A stretch of DNA of 6,802 bases from PVC group bacterium (GTDB lineage: Bacteria; Verrucomicrobiota; Kiritimatiellia; UBA8416; PXDI01): assembly GCA_003565095.1 (NCBI GenBank), contig PXDI01000077.1, forward strand, positions 1 through 6,802, read 5' to 3'. Below, piece by piece: positions 1-4,700 of the stretch. Position numbers and translations under genes: made by a program. The notes under the pieces are model-generated. The model was not told where the DNA came from. It was given only the letters and a program-made list of their open reading frames with translations, and did no database searches. The stretch's first letter is position 1; each line of letters starts with the position of its first letter.

Positions 1-1
1 A

Positions 2-91
2 TCGGATGAGAAACGGTCGACGACTTATGTTGCGCACAACATAACTCGTCAGCCGAAATGGACGGGAAAAGAAAAGAAAACAGGAGTTTAG
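2..91 (+). CDS. possible C-terminal tail of an upstream gene (partial)
   Basis: One plus-strand frame is open from the window edge to a TAG stop at 89-91. It would encode 29 residues, basic and polar, ending in ...KEKKTGV. The other two plus frames close within the first 45 bases. The tail shows no family motif, so no function is assigned. A 42-nt near-palindrome lies inside this frame, which is unusual for coding DNA and counts against it. The alternative is that the whole stretch is intergenic. The upstream sequence would decide. Confidence 0.25.
   Translation, partial: SDEKRSTTYVAHNITRQPKWTGKEKKTGV
14..55. repeat. 42-nt near-palindrome (hairpin-capable)
   Basis: The core TTATGTTG-CGCA-CAACATAA (25-44) is a perfect 8-bp inverted repeat around a 4-nt centre. 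It is flanked by a C/C mismatch, then GACGA (19-23) pairing with TCGTC (46-50), then a symmetric 2x2 mismatch, then CGG (14-16) pairing with CCG (53-55). That makes 16 base pairs in all. There is no T-run after it, so a simple intrinsic terminator is unlikely. It could be an operator for a dimeric regulator, a recombination site, or part of a dispersed repeat. The base pairing is certain; the function is unknown. Confidence 0.6.
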
Positions 92-134
92 AGCGGTTCT
101 CAAAAGTTTTGTCGTGACAGAACAGACATTACCA

Positions 135-317
135 CGTCCGCTGACCTTGGTCGGCGGACGGAAAAATTCAAATAAGGAAAAACCTTCAAACGACAAATTG
201 AGCCCATATAGAGCAAGACAAAGTGGTTACCAAAGTTCTTGCTCCCAAAGGGCTCATATCTTTGTTTTCAATGTCGTTTTTCAGAATTCTCTTGCTCGCC
301 GACCAAGGTCAGCGAGC
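135..317 (+). repeat. structured repeat element, copy 1 (kissing-hairpin type, about 183 bp)
   Basis: The left end is a 10-bp hairpin (135-144/151-160, one T-G pair) with loop CCTTGG (145-150). The right end is a hairpin (294-302/309-317, one C/A mismatch) with loop CCAAGG (303-308), the exact reverse complement of the left loop. The centre has TGAGCCC (199-205) pairing GGGCTCA (250-256). A 5x5 internal loop follows, then GAGCAAGA (211-218) pairing TCTTGCTC (237-244) with an 18-nt apical loop. Weaker arms such as AAACGACA (188-195)/TGTCGTTT (272-279) lie between. A second copy at 1106-1295 keeps this architecture. The family is not recognised: it could be a MITE-like non-autonomous element, a BIME-like intergenic repeat, or a structured RNA. 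It carries no credible ORF. Confidence 0.85.
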
Positions 318-364
318 GTAATTAAGACATAACTTTCCAGAATCACTATATAGCTGCGTAAACC

Positions 365-369
365 AGGAG
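365..369 (+). promoter_or_regulatory. ribosome binding site fixing a GTG start
   Basis: AGGAG lies 10 nt before the GTG at 380. This favours GTG over the next in-frame ATG (codon 11), which would fall inside the first membrane segment and has no comparable site before it. No convincing promoter is visible between repeat copy 1 and this gene. Confidence 0.7.
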
Positions 370-379
370 TCGGTGTTAA

Positions 380-1069
380 GTGAAATTTCTTTTATTTTTT
401 ATCGGGTTGATGTTACTGCCGCTCTGCGCGGGGGTTTCGTGGGCGCTGGCTGACATTGTGCAACTGGTCCGCCCTGAGTCGCTGCAGACTGTGCCGGCGG
501 CATTCTGGTGGCTGAGCGGCGGGTTCGGCCTGTGGCTGATATGCTGGTTTGTGCTGCCGCGGCCGATGCGCAGTTACGTGCTGGCACACGAATTAACCCA
601 CGCATTGTGGGCGCTGCTGATGGGCTCACGGGTTCTAAATATGCGCGTTTCAAAACGCGGTGGAGCAGTCAAGCTCTCTAAAAGCAATTTTATGATCAGC
701 CTGGCACCCTATTTCTTCCCGCTATACACCATGCTGCTGGTTCTCGGATATCTGATATTGCAGATTTTCTATGACCTTTCGGCATGGTATGGGCCGTGGC
801 TGGGACTGATCGGCCTGACCTGGGGCTTTCATTTAACGTTTACCGTTGCCGCCCTCGCACGGCACCAAAGCGATGTCCACGAATACGGGCGGGTCTTTTC
901 CTACGGCTTGATTTATCTACTGAACATAACCGGTCTCGGACTGTGGATAACCGCAGTAACTCCAGTAACACTCGAACAATGGGCGGAAACCTCCGGCGGA
1001 CGCACGGTCCAGTCCTATCGTTTTATCGGGACGGGCACAGTGTATCTGGCGCGAAAAATTCAGGACTAA
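380..1069 (+). CDS. M50B-like membrane metalloprotease (HELTH motif)
   Basis: This 229-residue protein is strongly hydrophobic, with likely membrane segments near residues 3-25, 42-60, 105-130, 138-160 and 172-193. The zinc-protease signature HELTH is at residues 70-74, at the start of a hydrophobic stretch, as in intramembrane or membrane-associated M50-type peptidases. APYFFPLY (109-116) follows the usual HExxH-G-...-laPyffP layout of the M50B group. D165 in QSDVHEYG is a candidate third zinc ligand, though the classic NxxPxxPLDGG motif of site-2 proteases is absent. The substrate cannot be told from sequence. The gene stands alone between two copies of a structured repeat and converges on ilvN. 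Family call: fairly sure; proteolytic activity: inferred from the motif only. Confidence 0.72.
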   Translation: MKFLLFFIGLMLLPLCAGVSWALADIVQLVRPESLQTVPAAFWWLSGGFGLWLICWFVLPRPMRSYVLAHELTHALWALLMGSRVLNMRVSKRGGAVKLSKSNFMISLAPYFFPLYTMLLVLGYLILQIFYDLSAWYGPWLGLIGLTWGFHLTFTVAALARHQSDVHEYGRVFSYGLIYLLNITGLGLWITAVTPVTLEQWAETSGGRTVQSYRFIGTGTVYLARKIQD

Positions 1070-1082
1070 CCTCCCGTGGAGG
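1070..1082 (+). terminator. small hairpin right after the membrane protease stop
   Basis: CCTCC-CGT-GGAGG forms a 5-bp hairpin that begins immediately after the TAA stop. It lacks a T-run (AATTGAGG follows), so termination here is doubtful. It could act as a 3'-end stabiliser, or be chance. Confidence 0.25.
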
Positions 1083-1105
1083 AATTGAGGTGACACTGTT
1101 TATCC

Positions 1106-1295
1106 CCGCTCGCTGACCTTGCGTCGGCGAGCGGAAAGATCGGGAAAAGAATCATGTAAAACAAAAACACATATTGAGCCCGTATTGAGCAAGATTATGT
1201 GTTTCATGCTGTTTTTGCTCCAACAGGGCTCATTTTCTTGTGTTCACAATACCGTTTGGCAGAATCTTCTTACTCGCCGACGCAAGGTCGGCGAG
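1106..1295 (+). repeat. structured repeat element, copy 2 (kissing-hairpin type, about 190 bp)
   Basis: Same orientation and architecture as the copy at 135-317. The left hairpin (1106-1116/1124-1134, 11 pairs with one T-G) has loop CCTTGCG (1117-1123). The right hairpin (1273-1280/1288-1295, 8 pairs) has loop CGCAAGG (1281-1287), its exact reverse complement. In the centre, TGAGCCC (1175-1181) pairs GGGCTCA (1226-1232). A 5x5 internal loop follows, then GAGCAAGA (1187-1194) pairs TTTTGCTC (1213-1220), with an 18-nt apical loop. The 58-nt central hairpin has the same length as in copy 1. AACACA (1166-1171)/TGTGTT (1239-1244) is an extra arm. It fills the gap between the convergent membrane protease and ilvN genes and might end transcription from both, but neither strand shows a U-tract. 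Confidence 0.85.
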
Positions 1296-1346
1296 CGCTT
1301 AAAATCGCACGGATACTGGCAAAACGTGTCATTTTTATGGTGCGGC

Positions 1347-1826
1347 TCAATCCGCTCGGGCGACGGCAATCACCCCGGAGCGTGACACATCAATGATGGT
1401 ATAGGGCCGCAGCAGGTCGAGAAAATCGCCAACCCGCTCACGCTCCGCCACCATCTGGATGGTTAATGACTTTTTCTGCACGGAAACTACCCGCGCATCA
1501 AAAACATCTGCCAAAGCGATCAGCTCCGCGCGCTTGCCGGAGGGGGCATTGACCTCAACCAGCACCAGTTCGCGGTTAAGATAGCGCTTCTGGGTCAGAT
1601 CGGTGACCTTGATAACATCCACCATCTTGTTAAGCTGCTTGGTCACCTGTTCGAGCACGCGTTCATCACCAGGCACCTGCATCGTAAGGCGTGAAACCTG
1701 CGGATCCTGCGTCGGGGCAACATTTAATGTCTCAATATTGTAGCCGCGCCCGGAAATGATGCCGACAATCCGCGCCAGCACACCGGGATGATTCTCAACT
1801 GAAGCCGTGATAACATGCTTTTTCAT
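1347..1826 (-). CDS. ilvN: acetolactate synthase small (regulatory) subunit IlvN
   Basis: This 159-residue protein is the usual length for the bacterial AHAS regulatory subunit. It binds the catalytic subunit IlvB, raises its activity and confers valine feedback inhibition, in the cytoplasm. An N-terminal ACT domain spans about residues 3-75, with the typical stretch ENHPGVLARIVGIISGRGYN (11-30) followed by IETL. A C-terminal AHAS small-subunit domain spans about 84-157 (RELVLVEVNAP, DVSRSGVIAVAR). The start is supported by GAAGGGG at 1842-1836, 9 nt before ATG. It is the second gene after ilvB, but separated by 269 bp instead of the tight spacing often seen. No canonical terminator follows its TGA; repeat copy 2 begins about 50 bp downstream. 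Confidence 0.95.
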   Translation of the reverse strand: MKKHVITASVENHPGVLARIVGIISGRGYNIETLNVAPTQDPQVSRLTMQVPGDERVLEQVTKQLNKMVDVIKVTDLTQKRYLNRELVLVEVNAPSGKRAELIALADVFDARVVSVQKKSLTIQMVAERERVGDFLDLLRPYTIIDVSRSGVIAVARAD

Positions 1827-1869
1827 CTTATTCTACCCCTTCTTTTCATGCCGTTCTGTCAATAATTGC

Positions 1870-1885
1870 GCCCCAGTCCTGGGGC
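1870..1885 (-). other. 7-bp GC-rich hairpin in the ilvB-ilvN gap
   Basis: GCCCCAG (1870-1876) and CTGGGGC (1879-1885) are perfect inverted arms around a 2-nt centre, so the closing pair would open to a 4-nt loop. It sits 44 nt upstream of the ilvN start on the message. There is no U-tract, so it is not an obvious terminator. It could block or pause 3'-5' decay or alter the ilvB:ilvN ratio; that role is inference. A perfect 10-bp palindrome, CAAGTACTTG, lies next to it at 1901-1910. Confidence 0.45.
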
Positions 1886-1946
1886 TAATCGTCGTTTCAT
1901 CAAGTACTTGGAGCTAATTGGGTTGTTCTCCCCCATTATCCAGTTG

Positions 1947-2040
1947 TTAGGAGCTAGGTATTAGGCGTTAGGAGTTTCCCCAGATACTCATGCATCTTGC
2001 ACTAATTTCTAGCGCCTAACACCTAATCCCTGACGCCTAC
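1947..2040. repeat. facing arrays of degenerate TTAGGNG heptads
   Basis: Plus strand 1947-1974 reads as four 7-mers in register: TTAGGAG, CTAGGTA, TTAGGCG, TTAGGAG. On the minus strand, 2040 down to 2013 reads GTAGGCG, TCAGGGA, TTAGGTG, TTAGGCG. The arrays therefore face each other across 38 nt. The best-matching arms, 1960-1972 and 2015-2027, pair at 12 of 13 positions. The pair lies entirely in the ilvB-ilvN intergenic space and would make a hairpin in the operon mRNA. It is probably a member of a dispersed intergenic repeat family; its function is unknown. Confidence 0.7.
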
Positions 2041-2095
2041 CGCACTGTCTTCGCTGCTCACCTTTCATGCTTTCCATACACCTTTTGACAGTACC

Positions 2096-3802
2096 TCATG
2101 CCATGCTGTGGATCATTTCGGTCAATGACGCCCCCGGCGGGACCATCGGATACACATTTTCATTTTCTTTGACAATACATTCAACAACGCACGGCCGCTT
2201 GCTGCGAATGGCCTTGCGCAACGCCGGCGCAACTTCGTTTTTCTGCGTCAGGCGCATCCCCAGCGCACCGTGCGCTTCAGCAATCTTCACAAAATCGGGC
2301 AGATAAGCCGGAGGCTTGCCGCGTCCGGCCTTTTTGCCGCCCAGATGCGTGGCGGAATATTCGCTCTTGTAAAACATCTCCTGCCACTGCCGCACCATAC
2401 CAAGATAGCCGTTGTTAAGGATAACGACATTTATCGGCAAATCATGCTCAACGGCCACCACGAGTTCTTGAATATTCATCTGGGTTGAACCGTCACCGCC
2501 GATATCGACAACGGTGGCATCGCGCAATGCGGCCTGCACACCGATTGCCGCCGGCAGCCCAAAACCCATTGTGCCCAGTCCCCCCGACGAAATGAACGTG
2601 CGTGGTTTGGTGTATTTGAAGAAATGCGCGGCCCACATCTGATGCTGTCCCACTTCGGTAACAATCACGGCATTGCCGCGGGTCACTTCGTATATCTGCT
2701 CAATAACATATTGCGGCAGCAACTGGGTAGTCTGGGTATCATACGCCAGCGGATACTGTTCCTGCCACTGTTTGATCTGGTTCAACCAGCCAGAGCGTTT
2801 GAGCGTTTTAACCTGCGGTATCAGCAACGGCAGAATCCGCGCCGCATCGCCAACCACCGGGATATCAATGATCACACTCTTGTCAATGGCCGACGGATCA
2901 ATATCAATATGCGCCTTGAGGGCATGCGGTGCGAATTCGGAAATCTTGCCGGTTACCCGGTCATCAAACCGGGCGCCGACCGAAATCAGCAGATCGCATT
3001 CACTGACCGCCTTGTTGGCGGCCGCACTGCCGTGCATGCCCAGCATGCGCAGCGCCAGCGGATCGGTTTCCGGAAACGCCCCCAACCCCAGCAGGGTGGT
3101 TGTCACCGGAATATGCGCCTTGCGTGCCAGACGGGTCAAGTCCGCAGCGGCACCTGAAGCAATCACGCCGCCGCCGACATATAGCAGCGGCTTCTGCGCC
3201 TTATTAATGGCTTCCGCCAGTTTGGCGACCTGTTTCGGGTGCCCGTCCATTGACGGACGGTAGCCGCGCAGATAGTCCATGTTTTTGGGACGCACTGCAT
3301 TGCTGGCGCTGCGTTGAACATCCTTCGGGATATCAATCAACACCGGGCCGGGCTTGCCGGTGCGGGCAATATGGAAAGCTTCAGCTATGATCCGCGGCAA
3401 ATCATCAACATTATGCACCAGATAGTTGTGCTTGGTAACGGCACGGGTAATCCCGGTGGTGTCGGCTTCCTGGAAGGCGTCATTGCCGATCATCGATGAT
3501 GGCACCTGTCCGCTCAGACAGACCATCGGAATCCCGTCCATATAAGCGGTTGCCAGCCCGGTGACGGCATTAGTTGCCCCCGGACCGGAGGTGACAATGC
3601 AACAGCCGGTTTTACCGGTTGCCCGCGCATAGCCGTCGGCCATATGGGTGGCCCCCTGTTCGTGACGCGTCAGAATAAACTCGAAATCCGAATGGTACAG
3701 CTCGGCAAAAATATCCAGCACCGCTCCGCCCGGTAATCCGAATATGGTTTTCACTCCCTCGGCCTTCAGGCCGTCCATTATCAATTTAGCTCCGGTCTTC
3801 AT
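2096..3802 (-). CDS. ilvB: acetolactate synthase large (catalytic) subunit IlvB
   Basis: This 568-residue protein has the usual length for the catalytic AHAS subunit. It uses thiamine diphosphate (ThDP), FAD and Mg2+ to join two pyruvates into 2-acetolactate, or pyruvate and 2-ketobutyrate into 2-aceto-2-hydroxybutyrate. The domains run in order. The N-terminal ThDP-Pyr domain (1-165) has catalytic E48 in RHEQGAT and AFQE (109-112). The central FAD-contacting domain is about 190-325 (LLGLGAFP, MLGMHGS, GARFDDR). The C-terminal ThDP-PP domain (about 370-555) has GDGS (436-439) with NN (463-464). RQWQE (471-475) contains the Trp lining the herbicide-binding channel. The tail is YPMVPPGASLTEMI. 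GGAG at 3813-3810 is 7 nt before ATG. Expression is very likely controlled by the attenuator immediately upstream. All key residues are intact. Confidence 0.97.
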   Translation of the reverse strand: MKTGAKLIMDGLKAEGVKTIFGLPGGAVLDIFAELYHSDFEFILTRHEQGATHMADGYARATGKTGCCIVTSGPGATNAVTGLATAYMDGIPMVCLSGQVPSSMIGNDAFQEADTTGITRAVTKHNYLVHNVDDLPRIIAEAFHIARTGKPGPVLIDIPKDVQRSASNAVRPKNMDYLRGYRPSMDGHPKQVAKLAEAINKAQKPLLYVGGGVIASGAAADLTRLARKAHIPVTTTLLGLGAFPETDPLALRMLGMHGSAAANKAVSECDLLISVGARFDDRVTGKISEFAPHALKAHIDIDPSAIDKSVIIDIPVVGDAARILPLLIPQVKTLKRSGWLNQIKQWQEQYPLAYDTQTTQLLPQYVIEQIYEVTRGNAVIVTEVGQHQMWAAHFFKYTKPRTFISSGGLGTMGFGLPAAIGVQAALRDATVVDIGGDGSTQMNIQELVVAVEHDLPINVVILNNGYLGMVRQWQEMFYKSEYSATHLGGKKAGRGKPPAYLPDFVKIAEAHGALGMRLTQKNEVAPALRKAIRSKRPCVVECIVKENENVYPMVPPGASLTEMIHSMA

Positions 3803-3832
3803 AATCTCTCTCCGTTTTCTTTCCTATCCACT

Positions 3833-3866
3833 AAAAACAAAACCCACCATGGTTTTCCACGGTGGG
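3833..3866 (-). terminator. ilvB leader attenuator (intrinsic terminator)
   Basis: Read on the minus strand, CCCACCGTGG (3866-3857), an AAAA loop, and CCATGGTGGG (3852-3843) form a 10-bp stem with one G-U pair. The U-rich run TTTTGTTTTT (3842-3833) follows directly. It lies between the leader peptide stop and the ilvB ribosome binding site, so it would end transcription before ilvB. Its 5' arm is shared with the alternative antiterminator helix. Confidence 0.9.
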
Positions 3867-3927
3867 CATCGCATCCTGAAGAGCAGGGAACCTCGTCCCT
3901 ATACGCTCATGGCCGCGACGCACACCG
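3860..3927 (-). promoter_or_regulatory. ilvB leader antiterminator helix (2:3)
   Basis: The message segment from 3927-3915 (CGGTGTGCGTCGC) can pair with 3872-3860 (GCGATGCCCACCG) at 12 of 13 positions, including one G-U, with one U/C mismatch. The second arm includes 7 of the 10 bases of the terminator's 5' arm, so the two structures exclude each other. The first arm overlaps the last codons of the leader peptide. A ribosome that reaches the stop would cover this arm and permit termination. One stalled on the upstream Val/Leu codons would leave it free. Confidence 0.8.
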
Positions 3928-3999
3928 GCCCGTAAGCAGTACTACTACAAGTACTGCCTGTTCCGGTACTATCGCCGCCACTAAGCTTTTCTTATTCAT
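3907..3999 (-). CDS. ilvBN leader peptide, ivbL-like (30 aa)
   Basis: ATG at 3999-3997 opens a 30-codon frame ending in TGA (3909-3907). It begins MNKKSLVAAIVPEQA and then has codons 16-22 reading GTA CTT GTA GTA GTA CTG CTT (V-L-V-V-V-L-L), a run of four Val and three Leu codons. Such leaders measure the supply of charged tRNA: scarcity stalls the ribosome in the run and lets the downstream biosynthetic genes be transcribed. The mix of Val and Leu codons resembles the E. coli ilvBN leader IvbL. Position relative to the 1:2, 2:3 and terminator structures fits that mechanism. No clear Shine-Dalgarno sequence precedes this ATG. An in-frame ATG at 4065 would give a 52-residue version, so the start is less certain than the frame. 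Confidence 0.85.
   Translation of the reverse strand: MNKKSLVAAIVPEQAVLVVVLLTGRCASRP
3922..3969 (-). promoter_or_regulatory. ilvB leader protector/pause hairpin (1:2)
   Basis: On the message, GTACCGG (3969-3963) pairs with CCGGTGT (3928-3922) by five Watson-Crick and two G-U pairs. The stem encloses a second hairpin, GCAGTAC/GTACTGC (3957-3951 with 3942-3936), formed by the Val/Leu codons themselves. The outer stem uses the same bases as the antiterminator's first arm. Without translation it would therefore hold that arm and favour the terminator, as in classical amino-acid attenuators. Confidence 0.65.
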
Positions 4000-4008
4000 A
4001 ACTGCGTA

Positions 4009-4037
4009 ATAATGCCCTACTTGCCCCGTCGCGTCAA
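4009..4037 (-). promoter_or_regulatory. candidate ilvBN promoter
   Basis: On the minus strand, TTGACG (4037-4032) matches the -35 consensus at 5 of 6 positions. A 17-nt spacer and CATTAT (4014-4009, 4 of 6) follow. Transcription would begin near 4002, only a few bases before the leader peptide ATG at 3999, giving a nearly leaderless message. TAAAAT at 4042-4037 is an alternative -10 but lacks a good -35. Confidence 0.45.
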
Positions 4038-4106
4038 TTTTAAATTCTGCGCCACCGGTAGCCATTAAAGCTTGAATTGCCTATCTCTCGTTAGTCCGTA
4101 AAGAGA

Positions 4107-4394
4107 TCAGCCGACATGCTTTGGTTTATTGTGGTACTCATATTCAACCGGCTTATCGGCGGCTTTCATCAAACGCTGATAACTGACAGTACGGCCATCT
4201 ATTTCCGCGAGAATTTCCTTCCAGTTAACCGGCAACGCACTCTCTCCGTAATGATCAAAATAGTCCAGAAAAGATTTTATGCAGAGCCGGATAACCTGCG
4301 ACCGGTTCTGTAAGCCGGTTAATTCCGACACCCTGTCCAACCGCTGAATCAGGTCATCCGGAAGCTTTACTGGTATAGGTTTAGACTTCGACAT
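4107..4394 (-). CDS. ribbon-helix-helix (CopG/Arc-type) DNA-binding protein
   Basis: This 95-residue protein has an N-terminal RHH fold. The DNA-contacting strand is at about residues 7-11 (IPVKL). Helix A is about 13-27 (DDLIQRLDRVSELTG), followed by the turn QNRS, and helix B is about 31-45 (RSQVIRLCIKSFLDY). RHH proteins bind palindromic operators as dimers. The C-terminal 50 residues (with GESALPVNWKEILAEIDG) are not a domain I recognise. The gene is divergent from a second RHH gene, with a dyad between them that either could bind. It is not followed by a recognisable toxin, as an antitoxin would usually be: the next same-strand feature is the ilvB leader. The start has only a weak upstream GGATG. 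Fold call: confident; target unknown. Confidence 0.8.
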   Translation of the reverse strand: MSKSKPIPVKLPDDLIQRLDRVSELTGLQNRSQVIRLCIKSFLDYFDHYGESALPVNWKEILAEIDGRTVSYQRLMKAADKPVEYEYHNKPKHVG

Positions 4395-4464
4395 TTTAAA
4401 ACATCCATATTTTCCATGCGTACCATAACACAGCCAGCCCGGTAAAAAACAGCGATTTTTTCTG

Positions 4465-4491
4465 TTGACTGAAGTATAGCACCGTTATACT
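4465..4491 (+). promoter_or_regulatory. candidate promoter of the RHH-receiver pair
   Basis: TTGACT (4465-4470, 5 of 6) and TATACT (4486-4491, 5 of 6) are separated by 15 nt, shorter than the usual 17. The -10 hexamer lies in the right arm of the AAGTATA/TATACTT dyad, so a bound repressor would block it. The predicted start, around 4498, is within a few bases of the ATG at 4503. Confidence 0.45.
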
Positions 4492-4492
4492 T
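4472..4492. promoter_or_regulatory. perfect dyad, candidate RHH operator
   Basis: AAGTATA (4472-4478), a 7-bp centre, and TATACTT (4486-4492) form a 21-bp perfect-arm inverted repeat in the 108-bp divergent intergenic region. It overlaps the rightward -10 sequence. The neighbouring RHH proteins are the natural candidates to bind it (autoregulation), which is an inference from location and symmetry. Confidence 0.55.
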
Positions 4493-4502
4493 TACCGTCG
4501 TA

Positions 4503-4700
4503 ATGACGAGATTTGCGCAGCACGTAAAGGTTTGTCTGGACAAGAAAACACTGAAGCGACTCCGTCGCGCTTCCGGTGCACTTGGCCTGTATAAGGATGC
4601 CGACCTTATAAGACTGGCCATTGAGCGCGAATTGCCCGGAATAGAGCTGAACGGCCGCAAACCGCTTGCGGCCAACAGCAATGAGGAGAAACTAACATGA
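4503..4700 (+). CDS. short ribbon-helix-helix DNA-binding protein
   Basis: This 65-residue protein has an RHH-like pattern: a short strand (about 7-13, HVKVCLD), a basic helix (about 15-27, KTLKRLRRASGAL), a turn, and a second helix (about 32-44, DADLIRLAIEREL). A polar tail of about 20 residues follows. It is probably a dimeric transcription factor. Its TGA overlaps the ATG of the receiver gene (ATGA at 4697-4700), so the two are translationally coupled and likely to act together. No Shine-Dalgarno sequence is evident before its own ATG, in keeping with the very short 5' leader predicted from the promoter. Confidence 0.7.
   Translation: MTRFAQHVKVCLDKKTLKRLRRASGALGLYKDADLIRLAIERELPGIELNGRKPLAANSNEEKLT

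Noticed and set aside
114..332. Open frame of 72 codons on the plus strand
   Set aside because: It runs through repeat copy 1. Its codons are dictated by the hairpin arms, it has no ribosome binding site and no family pattern.
135..1295. Integron attC sites / gene cassette array
   Set aside because: The repeats are about 190 bp, with hairpins at both ends and no RYYYAAC...GTTRRRY core pair in the right order. No integrase is seen.
784..1385. Plus-strand open frames overlapping the protease 3' end and repeat copy 2
   Set aside because: They are out-of-frame readings of the protease gene and of the structured repeat, without ribosome binding sites or recognisable domains.
1836..1862. Internal promoter before ilvN (TTGACA at 1862-1857, TAGAAT at about 1835-1830, minus strand)
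   Set aside because: The spacer is 21 nt, too long for a normal sigma-70 promoter, and the -10 would overlap the sequence between the ribosome binding site and ATG.
1947..2040. CRISPR array, telomere-like tandem repeat, or attC site
   Set aside because: The units are 7 nt, degenerate and without spacers. The arrays are inverted relative to each other, and the GTTAGG/CCTAAC order is opposite to that of attC.
2624..3263. Long plus-strand open frames opposite ilvB
   Set aside because: ilvB on the minus strand is a full-length match to a well-known family, so these are antisense shadows of a GC-rich gene.
4107..4700. Toxin-antitoxin module based on the RHH proteins
   Set aside because: Neither RHH gene has an adjacent toxin-like ORF. 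The coupled partner is a clear response-regulator receiver.
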